Shown here: piece after piece, positions 36,819 to 48,644 of the stretch | Layout: each line of letters opens with the position of its first letter | Numbering within the stretch: the stretch's first letter is position 1 | From: Venenivibrio stagnispumantis | GTDB taxonomy: Bacteria > Aquificota > Aquificia > Aquificales > Hydrogenothermaceae | Reading direction: 5' to 3' | NCBI RefSeq assembly: GCF_900182795.1 | Contig: NZ_FXTX01000003.1 | Coordinates: 1-64,000, forward strand | Length of the DNA stretch: 64,000 nt | Notes under the pieces: generated by a model | Seen by the model: the letters and a program-made list of their open reading frames with translations, nothing else | Told to the model about the DNA's origin: nothing | Databases searched by the model: none | Made by a program: the position numbers and the translations under genes

Positions 36819-37484
36819 ATGGATGATTTAAAACAGCAATGGGAAAACCTTCCCCAATGGCAAAAATTATTAGTTATTTTTGGATTTTCTTTTGCATTGA
36901 TATACTTAATTTATACATTATTTTTATCTGAAAAATTAGATGAAAAAAATAAATTGGCTGAGGAAGTAGGTAATTTAAGCTCAGAAATTGAAACATTAGA
37001 AAATTCAATTAAACCCGAAAATAAAATAAGACTGCAAAAACAGCTCCAGCAGATAAAAAAAGAGATAGAAGAACTTAATAATAAATTGGCCGTTCTTGAA
37101 AAAAAGATACCTTCCAAACCTGAAACCAATGAAGTTTTAGATATAATTTATAAAGATGCAAAGCAAGCAAAGCTAACTTTATCCAATTTTAAAATAGAAA
37201 AAGAAGAAGATGTATATATCAGTTATAATCAAGAAACTAAAAAAGTAGATTTTTTTGTCCCTACCGATAAAAATAAAAACCCACCTCAAAATGCTATAAA
37301 ACTAAAAAAACAAGTAATCAATACATCTTTTGTTACTGATGATATGTCAAATTTATCTAAATTTATAAACATCTTATCAAAAGAAGAAAGATTTATATCA
37401 ATAGAAAATATGGAAATCAAAAAAGAAGGACAGGTTTTAAAAATTAACTTATCAATTTCAACATACTACTTAGGAGAGGTTTAA
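36819..37484 (+). CDS. pilO: Type IV pilus assembly protein PilO
   Basis: A 221-residue bitopic protein that dimerises with PilN. It opens with WENLPQWQKLLVIFGFSFAL, a transmembrane helix, then a Glu/Lys-rich coiled coil with LAVLEKKIPSKPETNEVLDI, as in PilO, and a periplasmic domain. It lies between pilN and the pilP-position gene. Confidence 0.9.
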   Translation: MDDLKQQWENLPQWQKLLVIFGFSFALIYLIYTLFLSEKLDEKNKLAEEVGNLSSEIETLENSIKPENKIRLQKQLQQIKKEIEELNNKLAVLEKKIPSKPETNEVLDIIYKDAKQAKLTLSNFKIEKEEDVYISYNQETKKVDFFVPTDKNKNPPQNAIKLKKQVINTSFVTDDMSNLSKFINILSKEERFISIENMEIKKEGQVLKINLSISTYYLGEV

Positions 37485-37486
37485 CA

Positions 37487-37861
37487 ATGAAAAAAATATT
37501 CCTTTTAATTTTAATATCATCTTTTGCGATAGCTGAAGAACTTCCACCATTAAAAGAGGTTGTAGGACAAAATAAAGAACAACAGCAACAACCTCAACCT
37601 GTGCAAAATCAAAACGAAAGTAATCAATCTAAAAATCAGCAATCATCACCGGAAAAGGCAGTTATAAATCCTCCAAACGATAATATCCCAAAAGAAAATA
37701 TAGAAAAATCAATATTTGAGCCAAAAGAAAATACTGTTGGTTATATTCAAACCGAAAAAGGAGAAAAATATATAATTCTTGAATCACCAGATGGAACAAA
37801 ATTAATAAAAGTTAAAGAAAATCCGAAACAATTATTAAATAAAGAGATGAAAAAAAGGTAG
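37487..37861 (+). CDS. Small periplasmic protein in the pilP position
   Basis: A 124-residue exported protein: signal peptide MKKIFLLILISSFAIA, a Gln/Asn/Pro-rich linker (about residues 28-60), and a short C-terminal part with GEKYIILESPDGTKLIKV. PilP normally bridges PilNO and the PilQ secretin, and this gene occupies that place. The similarity to PilP is weak, and the conserved beta domain appears reduced. Function by context only. Confidence 0.65.
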   Translation: MKKIFLLILISSFAIAEELPPLKEVVGQNKEQQQQPQPVQNQNESNQSKNQQSSPEKAVINPPNDNIPKENIEKSIFEPKENTVGYIQTEKGEKYIILESPDGTKLIKVKENPKQLLNKEMKKR

Positions 37862-37871
37862 GAGAGAAAAA

Positions 37872-39677
37872 ATGAAGTTAATAAAATTAGGAACAATAAC
37901 AGCATTATCACTGAGCTTTAGCTCCTATGCCGGAGAAAAGATTACAGCAGAATTTTTAGGAGCTAAAATAAGCACAGTAGTTGATGCTTTATCTATGGTA
38001 TCTAATCAAAATATAGTTTGGGACAAAGATGCAATAGCTCAGAAAGATAAAATAGTTTCTTTAAGTATAAAAAAGCCATTAGAAATAGAAAAAGTATTAA
38101 ATACCGTTCTTTTACAGAATGGATTTATAGCGGTAAAGCAGGATAATTTATATATAATCAAAGCCACTGATGAATATTTTGTTAATGTTCCACAAGAAAT
38201 AACATCTACATTTGGAAAAGATATTTTTGACACGATATTGTTAAATATAAAAAGCAAAGCCTCTTCTAATGCACAGATAGATGTAGATAGAAACAGTTAT
38301 TCTATATATATAAAAGATGATAAAGAAAGCATAAATAGAATAAAAAACTTTATGACAGCTTATCTGGATTATCTTAAAAAGGAAGCAGATAAAATATCAA
38401 AAATACAGCAGTCAGAAGGGAAAATAATAAAGAAAGAGTTTGATATATCTTATGAAGATTTTAAAAAGATAGAAAATAAAATTGCAGAAAATATATCACC
38501 TATTGGGAAATACAGCTATGATAAAGAGAAAAATAAATTAATCATCTTAGATACAGAAAAAAATTTATCCCAAATGGCAAATTTAGTAGCAAAATCCCAG
38601 CAAATACAGATAACTACTAAATGTTTTTATATTAGAGGATTAGAACCGGGTGAGTTAATACTGAATATAAAAGAAAATGATTTATCTCCAAATGGAGTTA
38701 TAATTTATCAAGGAAAAATAATATCTAAACCACAGCAAGAGGTAGGACAATCTCAAATAGGACAAAAAACTCAGGCTGCTCAGGTAGCAACCGGTGTGGA
38801 AACATTAGTTACATCACTTCCTAAGGTATGTATATCTGATGAGCCAAAAATTATAGAAAATATAAAAAATAAATATTCTGAAATTTTGCTTACTAAACCT
38901 TATCAAATAGCTATAGAAGCAAGAATAGTACAGATAGATTCTCAAAATCTAAAAGATTTAGGAATACAATGGGGAGGACAGGCTTCAGATAACACAAATG
39001 TAATCGCAGGTACAAATTCACCAAGTCCTATAGCAAGACCTGGAGTAACTGGGTTGACAACAATAAATGGAGCCGGTGGAGCTTATGCAGTAGATTTTCC
39101 TGCATCAAGTTCTCAACCTCTTGGTGGTTTTTCTCTTGGATTTATACATGGGGGACTTAATAATTTTATAGATGTAAGACTTTCTGCTTTACAAAGAATA
39201 GGTGTTACAAAAATACTTTCAAGACCAAAAATAGTTACAATAGATGGAGAAACAGCAGAAATTACACAAGGTTATCAAGTTCCTTATACTACCGTAACTT
39301 CTGTTGGAGGAGGAGCAAGTGCTGCTTCTGTATCTTTTAAAAATGCTGTGCTTAAATTAAATGTTACTCCAAGAACTACATCAGATGGAAATATTATTAT
39401 GGATATAAAGATTAATCAAGATATACCGGATTTTAAGAATTTGGTAGCCGGTAATCCACCTATACAAACAAAAACCGTAACAAGTAAAGTAGTTGCAAAA
39501 GATGGAGATACAATTGTAATAGGTGGAATACTTGAAAAAACAGAAGAAAATACTAAAAGCGGTGTTCCCGGTCTTATGAATATACCAATTCTTGGAGCAT
39601 TATTTAAAGAAGAACTAAATAGAGAACAAAATACGGAATTACTTATATTTTTGAGTGCAAAAATTATTTATGAATAA
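37872..39677 (+). CDS. pilQ: Type IV pilus secretin PilQ
   Basis: The outer-membrane channel for the pilus, 601 residues with a signal peptide. An STN-like N-terminal domain (ISTVVDALSMVSNQNIVWDK) is followed by N-domains and the C-terminal secretin domain with SRPKIVTIDGETAEITQGYQ, VPYTTV, and KDGDTIVIGGILEKTEENTK, then the end LLIFLSAKIIYE. It closes the pil operon. DNA uptake, adhesion or twitching are possible uses. Confidence 0.94.
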   Translation: MKLIKLGTITALSLSFSSYAGEKITAEFLGAKISTVVDALSMVSNQNIVWDKDAIAQKDKIVSLSIKKPLEIEKVLNTVLLQNGFIAVKQDNLYIIKATDEYFVNVPQEITSTFGKDIFDTILLNIKSKASSNAQIDVDRNSYSIYIKDDKESINRIKNFMTAYLDYLKKEADKISKIQQSEGKIIKKEFDISYEDFKKIENKIAENISPIGKYSYDKEKNKLIILDTEKNLSQMANLVAKSQQIQITTKCFYIRGLEPGELILNIKENDLSPNGVIIYQGKIISKPQQEVGQSQIGQKTQAAQVATGVETLVTSLPKVCISDEPKIIENIKNKYSEILLTKPYQIAIEARIVQIDSQNLKDLGIQWGGQASDNTNVIAGTNSPSPIARPGVTGLTTINGAGGAYAVDFPASSSQPLGGFSLGFIHGGLNNFIDVRLSALQRIGVTKILSRPKIVTIDGETAEITQGYQVPYTTVTSVGGGASAASVSFKNAVLKLNVTPRTTSDGNIIMDIKINQDIPDFKNLVAGNPPIQTKTVTSKVVAKDGDTIVIGGILEKTEENTKSGVPGLMNIPILGALFKEELNREQNTELLIFLSAKIIYE

Positions 39678-39744
39678 TTGAGTTGAAAAAAGCTAAATAT
39701 TTTCTATATTTAAGATTATAAAATTTAGTTAAATGAGGGAAGAT

Positions 39745-41121
39745 ATGTATGATTTAATAATAATAGGAATGGGGCCTGGAGGATATGAAGCTGCACTGAC
39801 AGCTTTAAGAAAGGGATTAAATATAGCAATTGTTGAAAAGGATAAACTTGGTGGAAATTGTTTAAATAGAGCTTGTATTCCTACAAAATATTTTAGGGTA
39901 GGTGCCCATTTTATTGAAAAAATAAAAAAATCGGAAAATTATGGAATAAAAATAAATGATTATAATTTAGATTATACAAAAGCTTGGGAGAATAAAGAGA
40001 AAGCAATCTCATTTTTAAGAAAAAGCTTAGAACAATTACTTTTGTCAAAAAAAGTTCCGGTTTATAAAGGAATAGGTAAAGTTATAGATAAAAATAAGGT
40101 TGAAGTTTTATTGAATGATGGTAGAAAAGAAATAATTGAAGGAAAATATATAATAATAGCAACCGGTTCTTATCCTGCTTCTGTTGGCAATCTTGTGCCT
40201 GATGGTAATTATATAATAACTACCGAAGATTATATGGATAAATTAACCTCTTTGCCTGAATCTGTTCTTGTTGTAGGTGCCGGAGTAGCCGGATGTGAAT
40301 TATCTTATATAATGGCAAGTTATGGTGTAAATGTTTATATAGTAGAGATGATGGATAGATTATTACCTTCTAAAATAATTTCTCCTGAAATCTCCAAATA
40401 TCTACTTAGAAAATTTAAAACTACAAATATAAAAACATATTTCAATACTACCATTAAAGATTTTAATATTAAAGACCAAAAAGTAGAAGTTATTTTATCA
40501 AATGATGAAAAAATAGTAGTAGATAAAATATTACTAACCATTGGGAGAAAACCAAATACAGGATTAATGGATATAATAGAAAAAGATGAAAAAGGATTTA
40601 TTAAAACAGATAGTTATTTAAGAACAAATTTTGAAAATATCTATGCTATCGGTGATGTTGTAAACTCACCTATGCTTGCCCATATAGCAAGTTATGAAGC
40701 AAAAGTTGCATTACATAATATCACCGAAGAAGAAAAAATATCGGTGGATTACTCTTTAACACCCTGGGCTATATTTACTGCTTATGAGATAGCCCATATA
40801 GGTCTAAATGAAGAAGAGGCAAAAGAAAAAGGTATAGATGTTGAAAGTGGTTATTATCCATTTAGTTATAATGAAAAAGCAATAGATGAATCAGAACCGG
40901 AAGGATATGTAAGATTGTATTTTAATAAAGAAAATAAAAAAGTGATAGGTGCAGATATTGTTGGAATTGGTGCATCTGAATTAATACACCAGGTAGCCAT
41001 ATTTATAAAAGAAGGATATACAGCAAAAGATATTCATGAATTTATATATTTCCATCCATCTTTAAGTGAGATTTTTGCTTTTGCTACTTATGATTTGGCT
41101 GTTGGTAAATTATTTAGATAA
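39745..41121 (+). CDS. lpd: Dihydrolipoamide dehydrogenase (E3)
   Basis: An FAD enzyme that reoxidises dihydrolipoyl groups. The 458-residue protein has an N-terminal FAD site MGPGGYEAAL, the redox disulfide GGNCLNRACIPTKYF, an NAD site VVGAGVAGCELSYIMA, FAD site YAIGDVVNSPMLAH, and the catalytic H-x-x-x-x-E as HPSLSE. GAGGGA precedes the ATG at 39745; an ATG four codons earlier has no ribosome-binding site. No E1 or E2 genes are adjacent, so the partner may be a glycine cleavage or lipoate-dependent sulfur system elsewhere. It converges with metK, overlapping by 12 bases. Confidence 0.9.
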   Translation: MYDLIIIGMGPGGYEAALTALRKGLNIAIVEKDKLGGNCLNRACIPTKYFRVGAHFIEKIKKSENYGIKINDYNLDYTKAWENKEKAISFLRKSLEQLLLSKKVPVYKGIGKVIDKNKVEVLLNDGRKEIIEGKYIIIATGSYPASVGNLVPDGNYIITTEDYMDKLTSLPESVLVVGAGVAGCELSYIMASYGVNVYIVEMMDRLLPSKIISPEISKYLLRKFKTTNIKTYFNTTIKDFNIKDQKVEVILSNDEKIVVDKILLTIGRKPNTGLMDIIEKDEKGFIKTDSYLRTNFENIYAIGDVVNSPMLAHIASYEAKVALHNITEEEKISVDYSLTPWAIFTAYEIAHIGLNEEEAKEKGIDVESGYYPFSYNEKAIDESEPEGYVRLYFNKENKKVIGADIVGIGASELIHQVAIFIKEGYTAKDIHEFIYFHPSLSEIFAFATYDLAVGKLFR

Positions 41122-42228
41122 TTTTGATAATATATCTTTATTTAATTCTTCCCATTTAAAATCATCATCATTTCTGCCAAAATGTCCATAAGAAGATGTT
41201 TTTTTATAAATTGGTCTTCTCAAATCAAGAAAATCTATTATTCCATTTACGGATAAATCAAATATCTCTTTTATATATTTTGTTATATTTTTTTCTTGAT
41301 ATATATTTACATTTATTGAAACCGGATAATCCATCCCGATAACATAAAGCATCTCTACATTACATCTATCTGCTAATCCGGATGCTACAATATGTTTTGC
41401 TATCATTCTTGCCATATATGATGCAGACCTGTCTATCTTTGTAGGGTCTTTGCCGGAGAAAGAGCTTCCACCGGATGCAGCTGCTGTTCCATAAGCATCT
41501 GCTATTGTTTTTCTACCTGTTAATCCGGTGTCTGCCATAGGCCCGCCTATAACAAATCTTCCTATTGGATTTATTATTATTTTTGTTTTTTCATCTATAT
41601 AATTTTGATACTGTAGCTTTTTGATAATTTCTTCCATTATAACTTCTTTTAACTCTTTTTCCGATACATAAGGCTCATGCTGAGCAAGAATTGTTATACT
41701 ATCAACTCTTACCGGTTTTCCATCTTTATACTCAACTACAACAATGGCTTTTCCATCAGGTCTTAAAAATGGAATTATATCATCTTTCCTTAGATTATCT
41801 AATTTTTCTGTTATTGAGTTTGCAATATTACAGGCAAGGGGCATATAATTTTCGGTTTCATTTGTAGCATATCCTACAATAATACTTGTATCTCCTGCTC
41901 CACCGGAAGGTATTCCAAGAGCAAGCTCTGGGCTTTGGTCGCTTATTGAGGTAATTACTCCGGCAGTATATCCATCAAATCCATACTCTGATTTTGTATA
42001 TCCTATATCTATTAATGTATTTCTGGCAATTGTAGGAATATCTGAGTAGGCAGTTGTTGATATTTCTCCTGCTACATATATTACACCGGTTGTTATTACT
42101 GCTTCTATAGATGCTCTTGTGTAAGGGTCTTGTCTAATTAAATCATCAAGTATAGCATCAGCAATAATATCTGCTATTTTATCCGGATGACCTTGGCAAA
42201 CTGATTCTGCACTTTGTATTGTTATCAT
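41110..42228 (-). CDS. metK: S-adenosylmethionine synthetase
   Basis: Makes S-adenosylmethionine from ATP and methionine. The 372-residue protein shows ESVCQGHPDKIADIIADAIL, PIGRFVIGGPMADTGLTGRK and SFSGKDPTKIDRSASYMARM. The usual GAGDQG loop reads GAGDTS here, a small departure in the flexible gate. Its start is 1 base from the ilvD stop, and its end overlaps lpd tail-to-tail. No SAM riboswitch is visible upstream of ilvD. Confidence 0.95.
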   Translation of the reverse strand: MITIQSAESVCQGHPDKIADIIADAILDDLIRQDPYTRASIEAVITTGVIYVAGEISTTAYSDIPTIARNTLIDIGYTKSEYGFDGYTAGVITSISDQSPELALGIPSGGAGDTSIIVGYATNETENYMPLACNIANSITEKLDNLRKDDIIPFLRPDGKAIVVVEYKDGKPVRVDSITILAQHEPYVSEKELKEVIMEEIIKKLQYQNYIDEKTKIIINPIGRFVIGGPMADTGLTGRKTIADAYGTAAASGGSSFSGKDPTKIDRSASYMARMIAKHIVASGLADRCNVEMLYVIGMDYPVSINVNIYQEKNITKYIKEIFDLSVNGIIDFLDLRRPIYKKTSSYGHFGRNDDDFKWEELNKDILSKLSK

Positions 42229-42229
42229 C

Positions 42230-43903
42230 TTACAAACACTCGTCGCTTAATACTGCACCTTTATTTGCAGATGTTACAAGTTTTGAATATCTTCTAAGCC
42301 ATGGGCTTTTTATCTCTTTTTTCTTCGGTTTAAACTCTTTCATTCTTCTGTTAAATTCTTCTTCTGATATAAGAAGTTCTATTTTTCTATTTGGAATATC
42401 TATTAATATTTCATCTCCATCTTGAATAATACCTATTGGACCGCCTGCTGCAGCTTCCGGTGATATATGTCCTACGCATGCTCCCCTTGTTGCTCCGGAA
42501 AATCTTCCATCTGTAATAAGGGAAACTTTATCACCAAGTCCCATACCCATAAGTGTAGATGTTGGGGCAAGCATTTCCCTCATACCGGGACCACCTTTTG
42601 GACCTTCATATCTAATAACTACAATATTTCCTTCCTTAACTTTTCCGTTTGTTATTCCTTCTATTGCTTCTTCTTCACTATCAAAAACTACTGCTTTTCC
42701 TTTATGCACCATTATCTTAGGGTCAACTGCTGCTGCTTTTACAACTCCACCAAAAGGTGCTATATTTCCAAATAATACAGCTAATCCTCCGGTTTCGCTA
42801 TAAGGATTATCTAAGGTTCTTATTACATTTGCATCTTTTATATCGGCGTCTTTAATTGCTTCTCCTACAGGTTTTAATAAAACAGTAGGATTATCTAAAT
42901 GGATTAATCCTTTTTTAGATAGTTCTTTCATTATTGCATATATTCCACCGGCTCTGTCTAAATCTTCCATATGATAGGAAGATGCCGGAGCTAATTTGCA
43001 TAAAGTTGGAGTTTTTGCAGAAATTTCATCTATTTTTTCTACAGGAAAATCTATACCGGCTTCATGGGCTATGGCAAGTAAATGTAAAACTGTATTAGAT
43101 GAACCACCCATTGCAATATCTACCGTAAAAGCATTTTCTATAGCTTTTTGATTTACTATATCTTTAAATCTAAGATTAGCTTTTACAAGTTCTATTATCT
43201 GTTTTCCTGCCTGTCTTGCAAGCTCTTTTCTTCTTGGGTCTATTGCAAGTATTGAGCCATTTCCGGGAAGTGCTACTCCAAGGGCTTCTGACAAACAGTT
43301 CATTGAGTTTGCAGTAAACATTCCGGAACAGGAGCCACAGGTAGGACAGGCATGTTGTTCTATATCTTTTAATGTTTCATTATCTATTAAACCTTTTTTT
43401 ATTGAGCCGACGGCTTCAAAAACGGTAGCTAAATCTATTGGTTTTCCTTCTTTGGTATGACCGGCAGCCATAGGACCGCCACTTACAAATATGGTAGGAA
43501 TATTTAATCTTGCAGCTGCCATTAACATTCCGGGGACTATTTTATCGCAGTTTGGAATGCAAACAAGACCATCAAGCTTGTGTGCCTCAACAACTGTTTC
43601 AACCGAATCAGCAATTAGCTCCCTACTTGGAAGTGAATAAAACATTCCGGAATGTCCCATAGCAATACCATCATCAACACCTATAACATTAAATTCAAAT
43701 GGAACTCCACCGGCTTCTCTTATTGCTTCCTTAACAATCTGTGCGAACTCTCTCAGATGAACATGACCCGGAATTATATCTATATAAGAGTTTGCAACAC
43801 CTATAAATGGCTTATTAAAATCTTCCTCTGATAATCCGCAGGCTCTGAGCAAGCTTCTATGTGGGGCTCTTTCTATTCCTTTTTTTATCTCTTCACTTCT
43901 CAT
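42230..43903 (-). CDS. ilvD: Dihydroxyacid dehydratase
   Basis: The iron-sulfur dehydratase of branched-chain amino acid synthesis, 557 residues. Cluster ligands are in PNCDKIVPG and [15 protein letters not shown]. The family motifs [18 protein letters not shown] and [13 protein letters not shown] are intact. It is upstream of metK in the same short operon. Normal length and normal start. Confidence 0.96.
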   Translation of the reverse strand: MRSEEIKKGIERAPHRSLLRACGLSEEDFNKPFIGVANSYIDIIPGHVHLREFAQIVKEAIREAGGVPFEFNVIGVDDGIAMGHSGMFYSLPSRELIADSVETVVEAHKLDGLVCIPNCDKIVPGMLMAAARLNIPTIFVSGGPMAAGHTKEGKPIDLATVFEAVGSIKKGLIDNETLKDIEQHACPTCGSCSGMFTANSMNCLSEALGVALPGNGSILAIDPRRKELARQAGKQIIELVKANLRFKDIVNQKAIENAFTVDIAMGGSSNTVLHLLAIAHEAGIDFPVEKIDEISAKTPTLCKLAPASSYHMEDLDRAGGIYAIMKELSKKGLIHLDNPTVLLKPVGEAIKDADIKDANVIRTLDNPYSETGGLAVLFGNIAPFGGVVKAAAVDPKIMVHKGKAVVFDSEEEAIEGITNGKVKEGNIVVIRYEGPKGGPGMREMLAPTSTLMGMGLGDKVSLITDGRFSGATRGACVGHISPEAAAGGPIGIIQDGDEILIDIPNRKIELLISEEEFNRRMKEFKPKKKEIKSPWLRRYSKLVTSANKGAVLSDECL

Positions 43904-43966
43904 AATAAACTCCTATTAAAACTACACACATTATATATTTTAAGGCAAATTTTACTAATTTCAAAA

Positions 43967-44191
43967 TTACTGATTCTTAGAAAGGAACTCTTTTATTTTT
44001 AATTCCATTAAATCTTTTAAAAATAATTTTCTTCTTTTTAATCTTTCTTCTTCTGCTTCAAGTTCAGGGTCAGGTGGAAAATGTTTCTCTAATTTGGATA
44101 TTTTCCATTCAAGCTCTTTGTGCTCTTCATAAGCATGTTTAAATTCATTATCTGTTTCTAATAATTTTTGGATTGCCTCTTCTCTTGTCAT
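43967..44191 (-). CDS. Small YdcH/DUF465-like helical protein
   Basis: A 74-residue all-helical protein: ...EEHKELEWKISKLEKHFPPD, then EAEEERLKRRKLFLKDLMEL. The spacing and the K-L-F-L-K-D-x-M/L element resemble DUF465 (YdcH). It lies between ahcY and ilvD on the same strand. Function unknown. Confidence 0.65.
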   Translation of the reverse strand: MTREEAIQKLLETDNEFKHAYEEHKELEWKISKLEKHFPPDPELEAEEERLKRRKLFLKDLMELKIKEFLSKNQ

Positions 44192-44219
44192 AATGTTTCC
44201 TCCTTTTTTAATTTATTTT

Positions 44220-45518
<1,299 letters not shown>

Positions 45519-45681
45519 TTATGATGTGCAGAAATATAAAAAATGAGGCTGTTTAAAAATTCGTTAATGTTTGATACACTAAAGGTTAATCAACTCATTG
45601 AATTTTTGTATATTATTTGTTATTATTTATAAACCTTGGGATATAATTATGGTTAAAATTTTATCAGCTTAGAGATTTAAA

Positions 45682-45935
45682 GTGTTAGATTTTGGTAAAG
45701 CTACATTTTATTTTTTGGATAATGTAATAAAAAAGAGGCCTTATATTCAACCTGAATGGATAGAAAGAGCAAGAAATGGTGATATAGTTTTAAAGAAATA
45801 CAACCGGATGGCAGAATAAAAGTTTGGGTATTTATTGAAGAAAAAGATAAATATTTAAGAGTTGTTTTTTTAGAAGATGGAGAGACAGTTCATAATGCAT
45901 TTTTTGATAGAGGTTTTCATAGGAGGAAGCAATGA
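45682..45935 (+). pseudogene. Frameshifted DUF4258-like gene
   Basis: From GTG 45682 the frame reads MLDFGKATFYFLDNVIKK...EWIERARNGDIVLK and stops at about 45820. The -1 frame then continues KEIQPDGRIKVWVFIEEKDK and RVVFLEDGETVHNAFFDRGF to TGA 45933-45935. Loss of one T in the T-run near 45791 would explain the break. The restored protein resembles DUF4258-type small proteins, which often precede DUF2283 genes, exactly as here. A sequencing error is possible. Confidence 0.6.
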
Positions 45936-46144
45936 AATTTAAATATTATCCGGAAACAGATACTCTTTATATAGAAACAAAAGATGTTCAAAGTGTTGAA
46001 TCAGAGGAAATATTAGAAGGTATAGTTTTAGATTATGACGAAGATGGTAATATAGTAGGTATAGAGATAGAAGGGATTAAAAACTTAAAGAATTTAGATT
46101 TGCCAATAAAAGCAAAGTTTGAATTATATCAATCTTCTAAATAA
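45932..46144 (+). CDS. DUF2283 family small protein
   Basis: A 70-residue protein with the DUF2283 pattern KYYPETDTLYIETKD, then EEILEGIVLDYDEDGNIVGI and EIEGIKNL. The family is common in thermophiles, often beside a DUF4258 or toxin-like gene. AGGAGG lies just before the ATG, which overlaps the stop of the broken gene upstream. Function unknown; a toxin-antitoxin role is only a guess. Confidence 0.8.
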   Translation: MKFKYYPETDTLYIETKDVQSVESEEILEGIVLDYDEDGNIVGIEIEGIKNLKNLDLPIKAKFELYQSSK

Positions 46145-46145
46145 G

Positions 46146-46307
46146 ATAAAAATCAAAAAAATTATTAAAGAATTTAACACAACAGATGATAAAATATAAA
46201 TATGTGTAATAGAGGAAGACGAAGAAATTATAGATACGATACATTGGGACAGATATACGAAATTATGGATATGGATAGATGACGGTATTGAATTATTATT
46301 AAATTAA
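46146..46307 (+). pseudogene. Possible decayed small gene, unrecognised
   Basis: One frame reads KIKKIIKEFNTTDDKI, hits TAA at 46197-46199, then continues ICVIEEDEEIIDTI, HWDRYTKLWIWIDDG and IELLLN to TAA 46305-46307. The amino-acid-like composition after the stop suggests a small gene broken by a nonsense codon. No start codon with a ribosome-binding site is visible, and I recognise no family. Confidence 0.3.
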
Positions 46308-46323
46308 AAATGGTGGTGAGTTA

Positions 46324-47607
46324 TTGAAAAAATTAGCAGTTATAAGTTTAGGTTGTCCTAAGAATTTGGTTGATACGGAAAATATACTCGGAGCAGTAGA
46401 TAAAGAGAAAATAAAGTTTGTATCTAATCCGGAAGAAGCTGATATTATACTTATTAATACCTGTGGTTTTATAGAGCCGGCAAAAGAAGAATCAATAAAT
46501 ACAATATTTGAAGCAATATCTTTAAAAGAAAAATCAGATAAAAAGATAGTTGTAACCGGTTGCTTAGTAGAAAGATATAAAGAAGAACTGAAAAAACAGA
46601 TTCCGGAAGTTGATTTATTTATAGATTTAAAAGAAGAAAATAATATCCCAAATATTTTACAGATTGAAACGAAAGAGAAAAAAAGAGTATTAACAACGCC
46701 AAAACATCTTGCATATTTAAAAATATCAGAAGGTTGCGACCATACCTGTGCTTTCTGTGCCATTCCTTTAATAAGAGGAAAACATAGAAGTTTTCCAATA
46801 CAAAAATTGGTAGATGAAGCAAAATATCTTGTTGATTTAGGAGTAAAGGAGCTAAATATTGTTTCACAAGATACATCTTATTATGGATATGATATTTATG
46901 GCAAACAGGCTTTATGGGATTTAATAAAAGAGCTTGAAAAAATAAATGATTTAAAATGGATTAGGTTGTACTACCTTTATCCAACTACCGTAAATGAAGA
47001 TTTTATAAAAAATATGGCAGAAAGCGAAAAAGTGGTTAAATATATAGAGATGCCTATCCAACATACAGAAGATAATATATTAAAAGATATGATGAGAGGA
47101 TACAGAAAGAAAAAGATAGAGCAGATATTAAACTGGAAAGATAAATATCTACCGGATATGGCTATAAGAACATCTGTTATTGTTGGATTTCCAACAGAGA
47201 CAGAAAAAGATTTTGAAAATATGAAAAATTTTATAAAAGACGCTAAATTTGATTGGCTTGGGGTATTTAGTTATTCCCACGAAGAAGGAACGCCGGCTTA
47301 TAACCAATTTAAAGATAAAATACCTAAAAAAGAAAAAATAAGAAGATTAAATGAGCTAATAGCTATTCAAGAAGATATAACAGAAGAAAAAAATAAAGAG
47401 TTAATCGGAAAAGAGATAGAGGTTTTGATAGATGGATTTTCTGAGGAATGGGAAACATTGCCTATTGGAAGAAGTTATAAATCTGCTTATGAAATAGATG
47501 GAATAATATACTTAGAAACAACAGAGCCTCTAAAAGTAGGAGATTTTGTAAAAGTAAAAATAAAAGATACCGTAGATAAATATGATTTATTAGGAGAAGT
47601 GGTTTGA
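46324..47607 (+). CDS. rimO: Ribosomal protein S12 methylthiotransferase RimO
   Basis: A radical-SAM methylthiotransferase that modifies an Asp of ribosomal protein S12. The 427-residue protein has the UPF0004 domain ([13 protein letters not shown]...[14 protein letters not shown]...[10 protein letters not shown]), the radical-SAM [11 protein letters not shown] near residues 138-146, and a C-terminal TRAM domain. Features that separate RimO from MiaB are CPKNLVD and [13 protein letters not shown]. The start is TTG at 46324 behind GGTGGTGAG. The end overlaps mtnA. Confidence 0.94.
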   Translation: MKKLAVISLGCPKNLVDTENILGAVDKEKIKFVSNPEEADIILINTCGFIEPAKEESINTIFEAISLKEKSDKKIVVTGCLVERYKEELKKQIPEVDLFIDLKEENNIPNILQIETKEKKRVLTTPKHLAYLKISEGCDHTCAFCAIPLIRGKHRSFPIQKLVDEAKYLVDLGVKELNIVSQDTSYYGYDIYGKQALWDLIKELEKINDLKWIRLYYLYPTTVNEDFIKNMAESEKVVKYIEMPIQHTEDNILKDMMRGYRKKKIEQILNWKDKYLPDMAIRTSVIVGFPTETEKDFENMKNFIKDAKFDWLGVFSYSHEEGTPAYNQFKDKIPKKEKIRRLNELIAIQEDITEEKNKELIGKEIEVLIDGFSEEWETLPIGRSYKSAYEIDGIIYLETTEPLKVGDFVKVKIKDTVDKYDLLGEVV

Positions 47608-48644
47608 GAAAGATAAAAGATTTAAGAGCCGTTGAGCTAAAAGGAGATTATATCTCTGTAATAAATCAGCTTAAATTACCTCACCAATTGGAATATCTTG
47701 ATTTAAAAACATTGGAAGATGTGGAAAAAGCAATAAAGGATATGGTAGTGAGGGGAGCACCTTTAATAGGTATTGTGGCAGCTTATGGTTTTGCAATAGG
47801 GATTAAACAATATCCTGACAAACCGGAATATGTATATGAAAAACTTAAAAATACAAGACCTACTGCTGTAAATCTATTTTGGGCTTTAAACAGAATGATG
47901 GATAAATATAATAGATTAAAAGATAAAGATAAAGAAACATTGATAGCCGAACTTTTTAAAGAAGCAGAAAGGATAGAAATTGGAGATTACCATGCAAACA
48001 AATCAATCGGTGGTTATGGAGAGGTATTAATTCCAAAAAAAGCAAATATATTAACCCATTGCAATACCGGTGCATTGGCAACAGGTGGATGGGGAACAGC
48101 CCTTGGAGTTATAAGGTCTGCATTTGAAAATGAAAAAGATATAACAGTTTTCGTAGATGAAACAAGACCTTATCTGCAAGGTTCAAGATTAACTGCTTGG
48201 GAGCTTGATTATGAAGGAATACCTCATTATATTATTACAGATTCATCTGCCGGTTTTTTAATTTCTAAAAAAATGATAGATGTAATAATCATAGGAGCAG
48301 ATAGAATAACATTAAATGGAGATGTGGCAAATAAAATAGGAAGTTATACATTATCAGTTTTGGCAAAATATCATAATATACCGTTTTATGTGGCAGCACC
48401 TACTTCAACATTTGATTTAAATACATTAAAAGGTGAAGATATACCGATAGAGCAAAGGTCTGAAAATGAAGTAAAATATTGCGGTGGTTGTAAAGTAGCA
48501 CCTGAAAATTCAAAAGTTATAAATTATTCATTTGATATAGTTCCTGCATCTAATATAACAGCAATAATAACCGAAAAAGGAATAATACAAAATCCGGATA
48601 AAGAAAAGATTTTAAAATTTTTCAACAAAAGGAGCTTGCTATGA
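47604..48644 (+). CDS. mtnA: Methylthioribose-1-phosphate isomerase
   Basis: Converts methylthioribose-1-phosphate to methylthioribulose-1-phosphate in methionine salvage. The 346-residue eIF2B-like protein has [33 protein letters not shown] (catalytic Cys) and [20 protein letters not shown] (catalytic Asp), and ends with an archaeal/bacterial-type tail. The start is TTG at 47604, overlapping the rimO stop, with AGGAG upstream. It fits the SAM-cycle genes metK and ahcY nearby. Confidence 0.94.
   Translation: MRKIKDLRAVELKGDYISVINQLKLPHQLEYLDLKTLEDVEKAIKDMVVRGAPLIGIVAAYGFAIGIKQYPDKPEYVYEKLKNTRPTAVNLFWALNRMMDKYNRLKDKDKETLIAELFKEAERIEIGDYHANKSIGGYGEVLIPKKANILTHCNTGALATGGWGTALGVIRSAFENEKDITVFVDETRPYLQGSRLTAWELDYEGIPHYIITDSSAGFLISKKMIDVIIIGADRITLNGDVANKIGSYTLSVLAKYHNIPFYVAAPTSTFDLNTLKGEDIPIEQRSENEVKYCGGCKVAPENSKVINYSFDIVPASNITAIITEKGIIQNPDKEKILKFFNKRSLL

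Noticed and set aside
45535-45560. GAGGCTGTTTAAAAA, reminiscent of an insertion-sequence end
   Set aside because: No matching inverted copy and no transposase remnant found in the window.
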